Positions 17,479 through 25,341 of a DNA stretch of 36,108 nt are shown piece by piece. Position 1 is the first letter of the stretch, and each line of letters opens with the position of its first letter. The stretch is from WVXT01 sp964345635 (GTDB lineage: Bacteria > UBA6262 > WVXT01), in the NCBI GenBank assembly GCA_964345635.1, contig CAYFRM010000007.1, positions 1-36,108 on the forward strand. Direction: 5' to 3'. Both the position numbers and the translations under genes were made by a program. The notes under the pieces are model-generated. The model was given only the letters and a program-made list of their open reading frames with translations, was not told where the DNA came from and ran no database searches.

Positions 17479-17976
17479 ATGATTCTTAAAGGCAGAGCGC
17501 ATAAGTTTGGGGATAACATCAGCACGGATTTGATTGCGCCCGGGAGATATTTCCATTTGAGGAACAATTTGCCGGAGCTGGCCAAACATACGCTGGAAGA
17601 CGCCAATCCCGAATTTATAAAGAAAGTAAAAGCAGGCGATTTCATTGTGGCAGGGAAGAACTTCGGTATGGGCTCCTCCCGGGAACACGCTCCCACAATA
17701 ATCAAACTGAGCGGCGTAAGAGCAGTTTTGGCCAGGTCTTTTGCCAGAATATTCTTCCGCAATGCAATAAATATCGGACTGCCTGTTCTGGAATGCGAAA
17801 CCGGGAAGATTGCTCAGGGAGATGAACTGGAAATAGATTTAGCCAAGGGCATAATAAAGAATAAAAGAAATGGATTGGAACTAACATTCCGCCCGCTTCC
17901 CAGGCTAATGGTTAACATTTTGCGCGATGGCGGACTGGTAGAGCATATCCGCAAACACGGCACTTTCCAATTGTAA
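17479..17976 (+). CDS. leuD: LeuD-type hydro-lyase small subunit
   Basis: The 165-residue protein is the small (swivel) subunit that pairs with the LeuC-type subunit. Family features are GDNISTDLIAPGRY (residues 11-24) and the GSSREH substrate loop at 65-70. The variable specificity loop reads RYFHLRNN (23-30) and carries an Arg where isopropylmalate isomerases usually have a hydrophobic residue. From memory, an Arg here occurs in homoaconitases. I choose the ATG at 17479 because the strong GAGGAGGAGGGGA lies 2-15 bases upstream; an earlier ATG at 17449 would add ten residues and swallow that site. It is separated from leuC by the methyltransferase gene. Confidence 0.9.
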   Translation: MILKGRAHKFGDNISTDLIAPGRYFHLRNNLPELAKHTLEDANPEFIKKVKAGDFIVAGKNFGMGSSREHAPTIIKLSGVRAVLARSFARIFFRNAINIGLPVLECETGKIAQGDELEIDLAKGIIKNKRNGLELTFRPLPRLMVNILRDGGLVEHIRKHGTFQL

Positions 17977-17980
17977 AAGA

Positions 17981-18005
17981 AAAAAGGGGTCAGAGTCATT
18001 TTTTG
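17981..18005 (+). repeat. possible remnant end of a mobile element (GGGGTCAGAGTCA motif)
   Basis: An A-run, then GGGGTCAGAGTCA, then a T-run lie directly after leuD. I recall this motif, with small variants, at the ends of RAYT/Y1-transposase elements in many environmental genomes, but I cannot confirm it here. No transposase gene is adjacent. Confidence 0.3.
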
Positions 18006-18011
18006 CGGGAT

Positions 18012-18068
18012 GTAGCTGCAGAGCGAAGCTCTGCCAATAAGAGGGCAAAGCTTGCGCTTTGCCGCTAC
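18012..18068 (+). repeat. REP-like head-to-head pair (BIME-like)
   Basis: Unit A is GTAGC (18012-18016), one spacer base, then the hairpin GCAGAGC-GAA-GCTCTGC (18018-18034). Unit B is in inverse orientation: GGCAAAGC-TTGC-GCTTTGCC (18044-18063) followed by GCTAC (18064-18068). Read on the opposite strand, unit B is again GTAGC plus a hairpin with a GCAA loop. The pair lies between leuD and the isocitrate dehydrogenase-like gene. Confidence 0.75.
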
Positions 18069-18088
18069 GAAAGATAAAGGGGGCGAGT

Positions 18089-19147
18089 ATGCACAAGGTT
18101 ACATTAATTCCTGGCGATGGCGTGGGGCCGGAAGTGGTCGGCGCTGCCCGAAAGTGTATTGAGGCCACGGGTGTAAAGATTCAATGGGAAAAAGTCGATG
18201 CCGGAGCCGATATTATGGATAAGTACGGAACGCCTCTACCTGATAAGGTAATCGATTCCATAAAGAAAAATAGAATCGCTTTGAAAGGGCCGGTCACTAC
18301 GCCCGTGGGCACAGGGTTTCGTAGCGTCAACGTTGCCCTTCGTCAGAAGCTCGACCTCTACGCTTGCCTCCGTCCCTGTAAATGGTACCCGGGCGTGAGG
18401 TCACGGTATGAAGGAATTGATCTGATAGTAATCAGGGAGAATACGGAAGATGTATATTCGGGAATAGAATTTGAAGAGGGAAAATCCGAGACCGGTGAAC
18501 TCATCAATTTCATTCAGAATTCGCGCAATGTGAGGATTTCCGATGATTCCGGAATAAGCATTAAGCCGATTTCCCGGCGCGCTTCGGAAAGGATTATTCG
18601 CTTTGCATTTGAGTACGCCAGGAAGAATAACCGCCGCAAGGTCACCGGGATACATAAAGCCAATATAATGAAATACTCCGATGGAATCTTTGTGAAAGTA
18701 TTCCACGAAATCGCCCGGGAATACTCAGACATCCAATCTGAGGATAAAATCGTGGATAATATGTGTATGCAATTGGTGCAAAAGCCCGCACTCTACGATG
18801 TATTGGTCCTTCCCAATCTCTATGGGGACATAATATCCGATTTGTGTGCCGGTTTGGTGGGAGGGCTGGGTGTAGCTCCGGGAGCAAATATCGGTGAGGA
18901 GATTGCTATCTTCGAGGCAACTCACGGTAGCGCACCAAAATATAAAGGAAAGGACAAAGTAAATCCCACGGCGATGATTTTATCAGGGGTTTTAATGTTA
19001 AGCCATTTGGGAGAGAAAGAAAAGGCAGAAATGCTGGAGAATGCCGTAGCCCGGGTAATCGCCAAAGGAGAGACAGTTACCTACGACCTGGGAGGAACTG
19101 CCAAAACTTCTCAGATGGCCAAGGCAATCATCAAGGATCTAAAATGA
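18089..19147 (+). CDS. NAD(P)-dependent isocitrate dehydrogenase-like enzyme (IDH/IPMDH family)
   Basis: The 352-residue protein is a beta-decarboxylating dehydrogenase. It has IPGDGVGPEV at the N-terminus, and Ser79, Asn81, Arg85, Arg95, Arg116 and Tyr123 are spaced like the isocitrate-binding residues of E. coli Icd (Ser113, Asn115, Arg119, Arg129, Arg153, Tyr160). LeuB enzymes lack the Ser/Asn pair, so isocitrate is the likely substrate, giving 2-oxoglutarate. The ATG at 18089 follows AAAGGGGGCGAG; an upstream in-frame start at 18059 would lie in the REP-like element. The downstream ndk gene begins at or just after its stop. Confidence 0.87.
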   Translation: MHKVTLIPGDGVGPEVVGAARKCIEATGVKIQWEKVDAGADIMDKYGTPLPDKVIDSIKKNRIALKGPVTTPVGTGFRSVNVALRQKLDLYACLRPCKWYPGVRSRYEGIDLIVIRENTEDVYSGIEFEEGKSETGELINFIQNSRNVRISDDSGISIKPISRRASERIIRFAFEYARKNNRRKVTGIHKANIMKYSDGIFVKVFHEIAREYSDIQSEDKIVDNMCMQLVQKPALYDVLVLPNLYGDIISDLCAGLVGGLGVAPGANIGEEIAIFEATHGSAPKYKGKDKVNPTAMILSGVLMLSHLGEKEKAEMLENAVARVIAKGETVTYDLGGTAKTSQMAKAIIKDLK

Positions 19148-19167
19148 GACCGGGGAAGGAGAGAAGC

Positions 19168-19608
19168 TTGGAACGCACGTTGGTAATTATCAAGCCAGAC
19201 GCACTCTCTAAGAAAATAGTAGGAAAAGTCATCACTACTTTCGAACAGAATAATTTCAAAATCGTTGCCTGCAAAATGGTTCTTCTTAGCCGGGAGAAGG
19301 CCGAGGAGTTTTACCAGGAGCATAAAGGGAAGGAATTCTACGAGCCCTTAGTCAATTTTATGTCGTCAAATCCCTGTCTGGTCATGGTCCTGGAGGGAGA
19401 GAAAGTGACTGAGGAAGTGCGAGACATTGCCGGCAATACAGACCCGCAGAAAGCAGAACCGAAGACATTAAGAAAGCTCTACGCTCAGGATAACCGTCAC
19501 AATATCCTGCATGCAGCAGATTCAATGAAGTCGGCAGAAAGGGAGGTTAAGTTCTTTTTTTCCGAAAACGAAATACACCACTGGGAAGAAAAAACATACA
19601 AGAAATAA
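19168..19608 (+). CDS. ndk: nucleoside diphosphate kinase
   Basis: The protein (146 residues from the TTG at 19168) phosphorylates nucleoside diphosphates from NTP. It has the N-terminal ERTLVIIKPD with Lys9, and the phospho-accepting His115 in NILHAADS. The usual HGSD is HAAD here, so the Gly and Ser after the catalytic His are both Ala. I prefer the TTG because AAGGAGAG lies 4-5 bases upstream and family members begin MERTL. An ATG at 19144, overlapping the stop of the preceding gene as ATGA, would add eight residues and is the main alternative. The gene's stop overlaps the next start (TAATG). Confidence 0.9.
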   Translation: MERTLVIIKPDALSKKIVGKVITTFEQNNFKIVACKMVLLSREKAEEFYQEHKGKEFYEPLVNFMSSNPCLVMVLEGEKVTEEVRDIAGNTDPQKAEPKTLRKLYAQDNRHNILHAADSMKSAEREVKFFFSENEIHHWEEKTYKK

Positions 19609-20447
19609 TGTACAAAATCCTTGATAAAAAAAATTTAGGTCCATCCGTAAAAGAATTTTTGATATCTGCGCCGGAGATTGCCCGGAAAGCTCAGCCGGGA
19701 CAGTTCGTAGTGGTGAGGATTGACGAAAGAGGAGAAAGAATTCCCCTAACTATTGCCGACTATGAGAGGGATAAAGGAACCGTAACTATAGTAATTCAGG
19801 AAGCAGGCAAGAGTACTTGCCAGTTGGGAAGGCTAAATTCAGGCGATATCCTATCCGATGTTATTGGCCCTTTAGGCAGACCGACCCATATGGAAGATGC
19901 AGGCACAGTAGTTTGCGTAGGCGGAGGCGTGGGAATACCACCCATATATCCCGTAGCCAGGGCCTTTAAAAAAATCGGGAATAAGGTGATATCTATTGTC
20001 GGTGCGCGCACTAAGGAACTGGTAATCTGGGAAAACCAGATAGCCTCTGTCTCGGATGCAGTTTACGTTAGTACTGACGATGGTTCTTACGGGCGGAAGG
20101 GTTTTGTATCCGATGAATTACAAAGGTTAATTAACGAAAATAAGAAATTTGGCCTGGTCTTTGCCGTGGGGCCCACTCTTATGATGCGCGCTGTTTCCGA
20201 AGTGACCAGGCCATATAGAATAAAGACTATAGTAAGTCTTAATCCCATAATGGTCGATGCTACCGGAATGTGTGGCGTTTGCCGGGTATCGGTGGGGGGT
20301 AAGACAAAATTTGCCTGCGTGGACGGTCCGGATTTTGATGGCCACCAGGTAGATTTTGACCAACTCTTAAGTCGTCAGAGAATCTACTTGCAGGAAGAGA
20401 AGGAAGCACTCCAGCACTATAATCCGGCACATAAACATGAAGAGTAA
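19608..20447 (+). CDS. sudB: sulfide dehydrogenase / NfnA-type FAD-[2Fe-2S] subunit
   Basis: The 279-residue protein has a ferredoxin-NADP reductase fold with an FAD-binding IPLTIAD segment (residues 45-51), an NAD(P)-binding GGGVGIPPIYPVA (105-117) and a C-terminal cluster site with Asp217, Cys222, Cys225 and Cys237. A one-Asp, three-Cys [2Fe-2S] ligand set is known for Pyrococcus SudB and NfnA. These subunits pair with a glutamate synthase small-subunit-like protein, here the next gene, which it overlaps by 11 bases. The complex may move electrons between NADH, NADPH, ferredoxin and polysulfide; the direction cannot be read from sequence. Confidence 0.87.
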   Translation: MYKILDKKNLGPSVKEFLISAPEIARKAQPGQFVVVRIDERGERIPLTIADYERDKGTVTIVIQEAGKSTCQLGRLNSGDILSDVIGPLGRPTHMEDAGTVVCVGGGVGIPPIYPVARAFKKIGNKVISIVGARTKELVIWENQIASVSDAVYVSTDDGSYGRKGFVSDELQRLINENKKFGLVFAVGPTLMMRAVSEVTRPYRIKTIVSLNPIMVDATGMCGVCRVSVGGKTKFACVDGPDFDGHQVDFDQLLSRQRIYLQEEKEALQHYNPAHKHEE

Positions 20448-21849
20448 AATGAAAATTGTTCCCAAAAAAAGAAGAATGGCACGGCAAAAACCCTCTGTCA
20501 GGGTGACCAATTTTGATGAGGTGGCTTTGGGCTATTCGGAGGAAGAGGCCCAACAAGAGGCGAGAAGGTGTCTCCAGTGCAAGAAACCGCCCTGCATCAA
20601 GGGCTGTCCGGTGGAAATCGATATTCCCGCTTTTATTGCCAGGATTATGCAGAAGGATTACCGGGGAGCCATTCGCAAGATTAAGGAGTCCAACCTTTTG
20701 CCCGCGATGTGCGGGAGAGTGTGTCCCCAGGAGGGACTCTGCGAGAAGGCCTGCACTTTGGGTAAAAAATACGAGCCGGTGGCCATTGGGCGCCTGGAGC
20801 GCTTTGCCGCTGACTGGGAAATCCGGAAGGGAAACCCGGAAAGCTCACCACGTGTTTCTCCCACAGGAAAAAGAGTGGCAGTCATTGGCTCCGGGCCCGG
20901 TAGCTTGTCCTGCGCCGGCGATCTAATCAGGCTGGGCCATAAAGTGACGATTTTCGAAGCATTACATAAACCGGGCGGCGTTCTCGTCTACGGGATTCCG
21001 GAATTTCGCTTACCCAAGGCTATTGTGGAAAGGGAGGTAGAGTATATTCGCTCTCTTGGCGTGGAGGTGAAAACCGGCTACGTGATCGGCAAAATCTATA
21101 CTCTGGATGAACTTTCCTCCCGGGGATACGATGCTATTTTTGTCGGCATTGGCGCCGGTTTGCCCAAATTTATGAACATTCCCGGGGAAAACCTTAACGG
21201 TGTCTATTCGGCCAACGAATTTTTGACCAGAACCAATCTTATGAAAGCATACCTGTTTCCCGAGTACGATACGCCCGTAAGAATTGGCAGAAGAGTAGCA
21301 GTGGTAGGAGGGGGAAACGTGGCTATGGACGCCTCGCGGGTAGCCTTGAGGTTGGGGGCAAAAAAAGTCTTCGATATTTATCGACGTTCCCCGCAGGAGA
21401 TGCCGGCGCGGGCGGAAGAGGTGGAAAATGCCAGGGATGAAGGAGTAGAATTCAAATTTTTGACCAATCCGGTGCGGATTCTGGGCAATAACAATAACTG
21501 GGTTACTGGAATTGAATGTATAAAGATGGAACTGGGGGAGCCTGATGAGTCGGGACGCCGCCGGCCAGTGCCCATCAAGGGTTCTGAATTCACCATCAAG
21601 GTTGATACAGTAGTAATGGCAATCGGCGCCGGGGCTAATCCTTTGCTTCCTTCCGCTACGCCGGATTTGAAATTGAATAAACGGGGTTATATTGTTATAG
21701 ATGAAGTCAGTGGAAAGACCTCGAAGGCAGGTGTCTGGGCGGGAGGAGATATTGTCAGTGGTGCCGCCACAGTTATCTCCGCAATGGCTTCTGGCAGGAG
21801 GAGCGCCAGAGCAATCCACCAATATCTGATGTCCTCACATAAGAAATAG
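20437..21849 (+). CDS. sudA: GltD/NfnB/SudA-type NADPH:acceptor oxidoreductase subunit
   Basis: The 470-residue protein has a two-[4Fe-4S] N-terminal domain with Cys45, 48, 53, 57 and Cys92, 96, 102, 106. Two dinucleotide-binding sites follow: FAD at GSGPGSLSCAGDL and NADPH at VVGGGNVAMDASR. It ends with the TSKAGVWAGGDIVSGAATVISAM segment typical of the glutamate synthase small subunit and NfnB/SudA. Together with the preceding subunit it forms an Nfn/Sud-like complex. It could equally serve as the small subunit of glutamate synthase, but no large gltB is in the window. An ATG at 20449 after GAAGAG is an alternative start. Confidence 0.88.
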   Translation: MKSKMKIVPKKRRMARQKPSVRVTNFDEVALGYSEEEAQQEARRCLQCKKPPCIKGCPVEIDIPAFIARIMQKDYRGAIRKIKESNLLPAMCGRVCPQEGLCEKACTLGKKYEPVAIGRLERFAADWEIRKGNPESSPRVSPTGKRVAVIGSGPGSLSCAGDLIRLGHKVTIFEALHKPGGVLVYGIPEFRLPKAIVEREVEYIRSLGVEVKTGYVIGKIYTLDELSSRGYDAIFVGIGAGLPKFMNIPGENLNGVYSANEFLTRTNLMKAYLFPEYDTPVRIGRRVAVVGGGNVAMDASRVALRLGAKKVFDIYRRSPQEMPARAEEVENARDEGVEFKFLTNPVRILGNNNNWVTGIECIKMELGEPDESGRRRPVPIKGSEFTIKVDTVVMAIGAGANPLLPSATPDLKLNKRGYIVIDEVSGKTSKAGVWAGGDIVSGAATVISAMASGRRSARAIHQYLMSSHKK

Positions 21850-21859
21850 GGGATTTTTC

Positions 21860-21888
21860 TTGACAAACCCGCCTTTAACTTGTAGTAT
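21860..21888 (+). promoter_or_regulatory. sigma-70-type promoter before rpmF
   Basis: A perfect -35 TTGACA lies at 21860-21865, with a 17-base spacer and a -10 TAGTAT at 21883-21888. It stands 32 bases before the rpmF ATG and heads the fatty-acid operon. Confidence 0.7.
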
Positions 21889-21919
21889 AAAAATTTATTG
21901 TTCAGGACAGGGAAATATT

Positions 21920-22135
21920 ATGGCTAATCCCAAGAGAAGACATTCTGTTTCCAGAAGAGGCAAACGTAGAGCCAACTGGAAACTAAATATCCCCACTCTA
22001 TCTGTTTGCCCGATGTGTAAGGAATTCAAACTTCCTCACTTTGCCTGTTTCAATTGCGGCTATTATAACGAAGAAAAGATAATTGAGACAAAGAAAGAGA
22101 TAGAGGAAAAAAGAAAAAGAAAAGGTAAAAGTTAA
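21920..22135 (+). CDS. rpmF: 50S ribosomal protein L32
   Basis: The 71-residue protein begins MANPKRRHSVSRRGKRR, followed by a zinc ribbon with Cys30, Cys33, Cys43 and Cys46 (CPMC and CFNC) and the conserved NCGYYN. It is a component of the large ribosomal subunit. The C-terminal 20 residues form a highly charged Lys/Glu tail longer than usual. I start at 21920 because MANPKRRHS is the family N-terminus and a GGACAGGG leader is present; an earlier in-frame codon at 21860 would lie inside the promoter. The rpmF-plsX order is a common conserved arrangement linking ribosome and lipid synthesis. Confidence 0.95.
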   Translation: MANPKRRHSVSRRGKRRANWKLNIPTLSVCPMCKEFKLPHFACFNCGYYNEEKIIETKKEIEEKRKRKGKS

Positions 22136-22150
22136 CGAGGGGTCCTTTTC

Positions 22151-23131
22151 ATGCGAATTGCTGTAGATGCTATGGGTGGCGACTTTGCTCCCGGAGTAGT
22201 GGTGGAAGGAGCATTGCAAGCCGCCAGAAAAACTCGTTACGGAATAATTTTGGTGGGGGATAAGAACCGCCTGGCAAGAGAAATAAGGAACTATGCGAGT
22301 TCATCTCTACCCCTTTCCATCCACCACTGTTCACAGGTCATTGGCATGGATGAGTCACCGGCGATAGCTTGCCGGCAAAAAAAAGATTCCTCAATCATGG
22401 TCGCTACCCGATTAATCAAGGAAGGCGTAGCTGACGCCATGGTTTCTGCAGGAAACTCGGGTGCAGTTATGGCCTCAGCATTGATGGTTTTGGGGAGATT
22501 ACCCAAAGTTGATCGTCCTGCTATTGCCGTATCGATACCTACTTTAAGAGGGGCTGTAGTTCTTCTTGACGTCGGTGCAAATGTCAACTCTACGGCAAGA
22601 GATTTGCTGCAGTTCGCCGTAATGGGCAATATTTACATGAAGACGATTATGAATAAAGGGAATCCCCGCATCGGACTCTTGAGCATCGGGGCAGAAGAAG
22701 TCAAGGGGGATGAGGTGACCGTGGAAGCTCACCGACTCCTGCGCCAATCAGGACTGAATTTTGTAGGCAACGTAGAAGGAAGAAACATTGTGAAAGGAAA
22801 GGCCGATGTTATCGTTTGCGACGGTTTCGTAGGAAATGTTCTCTTAAAATTTAGCGAGGGTATAGCCGAAGAATTCATTAGTCTATTTAGAGATGAGATT
22901 CTAAAACATCCTTTACGGAAAATGGCACTTATGTTGTTGAGAGGCGCTTTTAGAAATATCAAGAAGAAAGTGGATTACGCTGAATATGGAGGAGCTCCTC
23001 TTCTGGGAGTGGATGGCTGTTCTATTGTTTGCCACGGCAGTTCCAGCGCCAAGGCAATTTCTAATGGTATTCGCGTGGCAGGGGAGTTTGTGGAAAAGAA
23101 GATCAATCAACAAATAAAAGAAAGTTTATGA
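22151..23131 (+). CDS. plsX: phosphate acyltransferase PlsX
   Basis: The 326-residue protein begins MRIAVDAMGGDFAPGVVVEGAL, the PlsX signature, and includes SAGNSGAVMA, LLDVGANVN and SIGAEEVKGDE in order. PlsX converts acyl-ACP to acyl-phosphate for phosphatidic acid synthesis and is peripherally attached to the membrane. The ATG is preceded by AACGAGGGG. It lies between rpmF and fabH, the standard arrangement. The length is normal and nothing appears truncated. Confidence 0.95.
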   Translation: MRIAVDAMGGDFAPGVVVEGALQAARKTRYGIILVGDKNRLAREIRNYASSSLPLSIHHCSQVIGMDESPAIACRQKKDSSIMVATRLIKEGVADAMVSAGNSGAVMASALMVLGRLPKVDRPAIAVSIPTLRGAVVLLDVGANVNSTARDLLQFAVMGNIYMKTIMNKGNPRIGLLSIGAEEVKGDEVTVEAHRLLRQSGLNFVGNVEGRNIVKGKADVIVCDGFVGNVLLKFSEGIAEEFISLFRDEILKHPLRKMALMLLRGAFRNIKKKVDYAEYGGAPLLGVDGCSIVCHGSSSAKAISNGIRVAGEFVEKKINQQIKESL

Positions 23132-23144
23132 GAGTAGGAAAACA

Positions 23145-24122
23145 GTGGGTATTCGCATAATTGGAACCGGCTCGTATTTGCCGGAGAAAGTCTTAACCAA
23201 TAAAGATCTGGAGAAAATGGTCGATACTTCCGATGAGTGGATTGTGAGTCGTACGGGAATCAGGGAGAGAAGGATATGTTCCGATGAACAGGCTGCTTCT
23301 GACCTGGGGATTGCAGCTGCTAAGAGAGCACTGGAAAATGCCAATGTAAAAGCTCAGGACATCGATCTGGTTATTGTGGCCACAATCACTCCCGATATGT
23401 TCTTCCCGGCAACGGCTTGTATAATCCAGACCGAGTTGGGAATAAAAAATGCCGCTGTTTTTGACTTAAATGCTGCCTGCGCCGGCTTTATTTACTCTCT
23501 TTCTACCGCCCAGCAGTTTTTGCAAACCAGAACGTATAAAACCGCGCTGGTTATTGCTACGGAAACTCTTTCCAAAATCACTGACTGGAAAGACAGGAAT
23601 ACCTGCGTGCTTCTGGGAGACGGCGCGGGAGCAGCGATTTTGAGAGAGGAAAAAAGTGATTCGGGAATTCTCTCTTGCTACCTGGATGCAGACGGTCGGT
23701 ATGGCGATTTGTTGAATATGCCAGCCGGGGGCTCGAGAATCCCAGCAACTGTAGAGACAGTCAGGAACAGACTCCATTACCTGAAGATGAGGGGAAACGA
23801 GACTTTCAGAATTGCCATACCGGAAATGATAAAATCTGTCAAGCGAGGGCTGGAAGGATGCGGACTCAAGATAGAAGACATATCTCTTTTGATACCACAT
23901 CAGGCAAATATCAGGATAATTAAGGCGCTGGCAAAGAGATTATCCTTGCCAGAGGATAAAGTTTTCGTGAATATTGACAGATGTGCAAATACTTCGGCAG
24001 CTACTGTAGCTATTGCCCTGGACGAGGCGAATCGCCGGGGCAGAATCAAAAGAGGAGATGTCATAGAGCTGGTTGCCTTTGGTGCCGGATTCACCTGGGG
24101 TTCTTGCGTGATTAAATGGTAA
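23145..24122 (+). CDS. fabH: beta-ketoacyl-ACP synthase III
   Basis: The 325-residue protein has the Cys-His-Asn active site of FabH: Cys112 in NAACAGFIYSL, His252 in IPHQANIRII and Asn282 in NTSAAT. It condenses acetyl-CoA with malonyl-ACP to begin fatty acid chains. The start is GTG at 23145 with AGTAGGAAA upstream; the N-terminus MGIRIIGTGSYLPEKVLTN is that of the family. It overlaps fabD by 7 bases, so the two are translationally coupled. Confidence 0.95.
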   Translation: MGIRIIGTGSYLPEKVLTNKDLEKMVDTSDEWIVSRTGIRERRICSDEQAASDLGIAAAKRALENANVKAQDIDLVIVATITPDMFFPATACIIQTELGIKNAAVFDLNAACAGFIYSLSTAQQFLQTRTYKTALVIATETLSKITDWKDRNTCVLLGDGAGAAILREEKSDSGILSCYLDADGRYGDLLNMPAGGSRIPATVETVRNRLHYLKMRGNETFRIAIPEMIKSVKRGLEGCGLKIEDISLLIPHQANIRIIKALAKRLSLPEDKVFVNIDRCANTSAATVAIALDEANRRGRIKRGDVIELVAFGAGFTWGSCVIKW

Positions 24123-25078
24123 AAGTCGCTTTTCTCTTCCCTGGTCAGGGTTCACAAAAGGTAGGTATGGGGAGAGACCTCTACGAAAAGTATGAGCCGG
24201 CAAGGAAGATTATTGACCGGGCGAACGATATTTTGGGTTACGACCTGAGAAAAAAAATTTTTTCTGGCCCCGAGGAAGAGCTACAACAGACTCTAATTAC
24301 TCAGCCGGCGGTCTTTACCGTAAGTGTCGCTTGTTGGGAAGTTATGCAGAGTGCCGGGAGCTACTCTTCCAAAGAAATCTCGACACCCCAAATTTTAGCC
24401 GGCCATAGTCTGGGAGAATATGCTGCTTTAGTCGCTGCCGGGGTTTTCGATTTTGCTCAAGCCCTATCGCTAGTGAAAAAAAGGGCGGAATTTATTCACC
24501 GGGCCTCCCGGGAGAGACCCGGAACCATGGCGGCAGTCATAGGGCTGGAAAAGGAAAAACTGGAAGAAGTTATTGAAGATGTTAAAGGAGAAGAAGTACT
24601 TGTGGCTGTGAATTTCAATTCTCCTCAGCAGATAGTCATTGCGGGAGAGTTGAAAGCGATTGAAAGAGCCGTGCAGGGAGCCAGGGCAAAGGGAGCAAAG
24701 AGGGCTGTTATTCTAAAAGTCAGCGGAGCTTTTCACTCGCCGCTGATGGCCAGGGCGGGCGAGAGTCTGGCCAGAGAATTGGAGAATTATGAGCTGAAAG
24801 ATCCGGCTATTCCCGTGGTGACAAACTATAACGCGAATGCGGCAACTTCCCGGGAAGAGATCAGAAAAGCACTGGTTTCCCAAATAGATAGTCCTGTATT
24901 ATGGGAGGACAGTATAAAGGAGATGCTGCGAAGAGGTGTGGAGATTTTTATTGAGGTGGGTCCAGGGAAGGTGTTGACAGGACTTTTGAATAGAATAACC
25001 AAAGAGGCTTCCGGATTAAACGTGGAAGACGAGATGAGTCTTCAGGAAACCCTTAGGAAGCTGGAAGGATATAATTAA
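24116..25078 (+). CDS. fabD: malonyl-CoA:ACP transacylase
   Basis: The 320-residue protein has FPGQGSQKVGMG at its N-terminus, the nucleophile Ser98 in GHSLGEYAALV and the catalytic His207 in SGAFHSPLM. It loads malonyl groups from CoA onto ACP for chain extension. The stop is followed by a 263-base gap with a nested palindrome before fabG. The start ATG lies within the last codons of fabH, giving a 7-base overlap; no separate ribosome binding site is needed if coupling occurs. Confidence 0.95.
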   Translation: MVKVAFLFPGQGSQKVGMGRDLYEKYEPARKIIDRANDILGYDLRKKIFSGPEEELQQTLITQPAVFTVSVACWEVMQSAGSYSSKEISTPQILAGHSLGEYAALVAAGVFDFAQALSLVKKRAEFIHRASRERPGTMAAVIGLEKEKLEEVIEDVKGEEVLVAVNFNSPQQIVIAGELKAIERAVQGARAKGAKRAVILKVSGAFHSPLMARAGESLARELENYELKDPAIPVVTNYNANAATSREEIRKALVSQIDSPVLWEDSIKEMLRRGVEIFIEVGPGKVLTGLLNRITKEASGLNVEDEMSLQETLRKLEGYN

Positions 25079-25143
25079 AAGATAGTTTGTTCCTTGCTCG
25101 GGATTTGATTCGCTCGCTGACAATTTTTTGCTCTTTGAGCACC

Positions 25144-25237
25144 GCCAAAAATCTCTGCAGCCGCAGAGCGATAGCTCTGCTGAAATGACAGAAGAAGCAA
25201 AGCTTGCGCTTTGCGGCTACAATCTTCGATTTTTGGC
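25144..25237 (+). repeat. nested palindrome: REP-like head-to-head pair inside a 10-bp inverted repeat
   Basis: The core (25157-25220) is unit A, GCAGC-C-GCAGAGC-GATA-GCTCTGC, and the inverse unit B, GCAAAGC-TTGC-GCTTTGC-G-GCTAC. It is bracketed by a perfect 10-bp inverted repeat, GCCAAAAATC at 25144-25153 and GATTTTTGGC at 25228-25237. As RNA or cruciform it could fold as an outer stem carrying two hairpins. It occupies the otherwise empty fabD-fabG gap (25079-25341). Confidence 0.7.
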
Positions 25238-25289
25238 TAAAAATTCTAATGCTCACTACACCAAATTCCCTCGCATGAGGAAATATATC

Positions 25290-25330
25290 GTCAAGTCTTC
25301 ATAAACTATCTTTTTAATTGTTATATTGGG
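25290..25330 (+). promoter_or_regulatory. weak candidate promoter before fabG
   Basis: TTCATA lies about 18 bases before TATATT (5/6 match to the -10 consensus), just ahead of the fabG ribosome binding site. The -35 match is only 4/6. A promoter here would make sense because a REP pair separates fabD from fabG, but the evidence is thin. Confidence 0.3.
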
Positions 25331-25341
25331 GGTGATTAGTT

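Noticed and set aside
18089..19147. annotation as leuB (3-isopropylmalate dehydrogenase)
   Set aside because: The Ser79/Asn81 pair and RSVNVALRQKLDLY context match isocitrate dehydrogenases; LeuB has a different sequence at this site.
21010..21822. 270-codon antisense open frame opposite the sudA-like gene
   Set aside because: It lies fully opposite a well-supported gene with conserved cofactor motifs, shows no domain and is rich in Cys, His and Pro as expected from a complementary frame.
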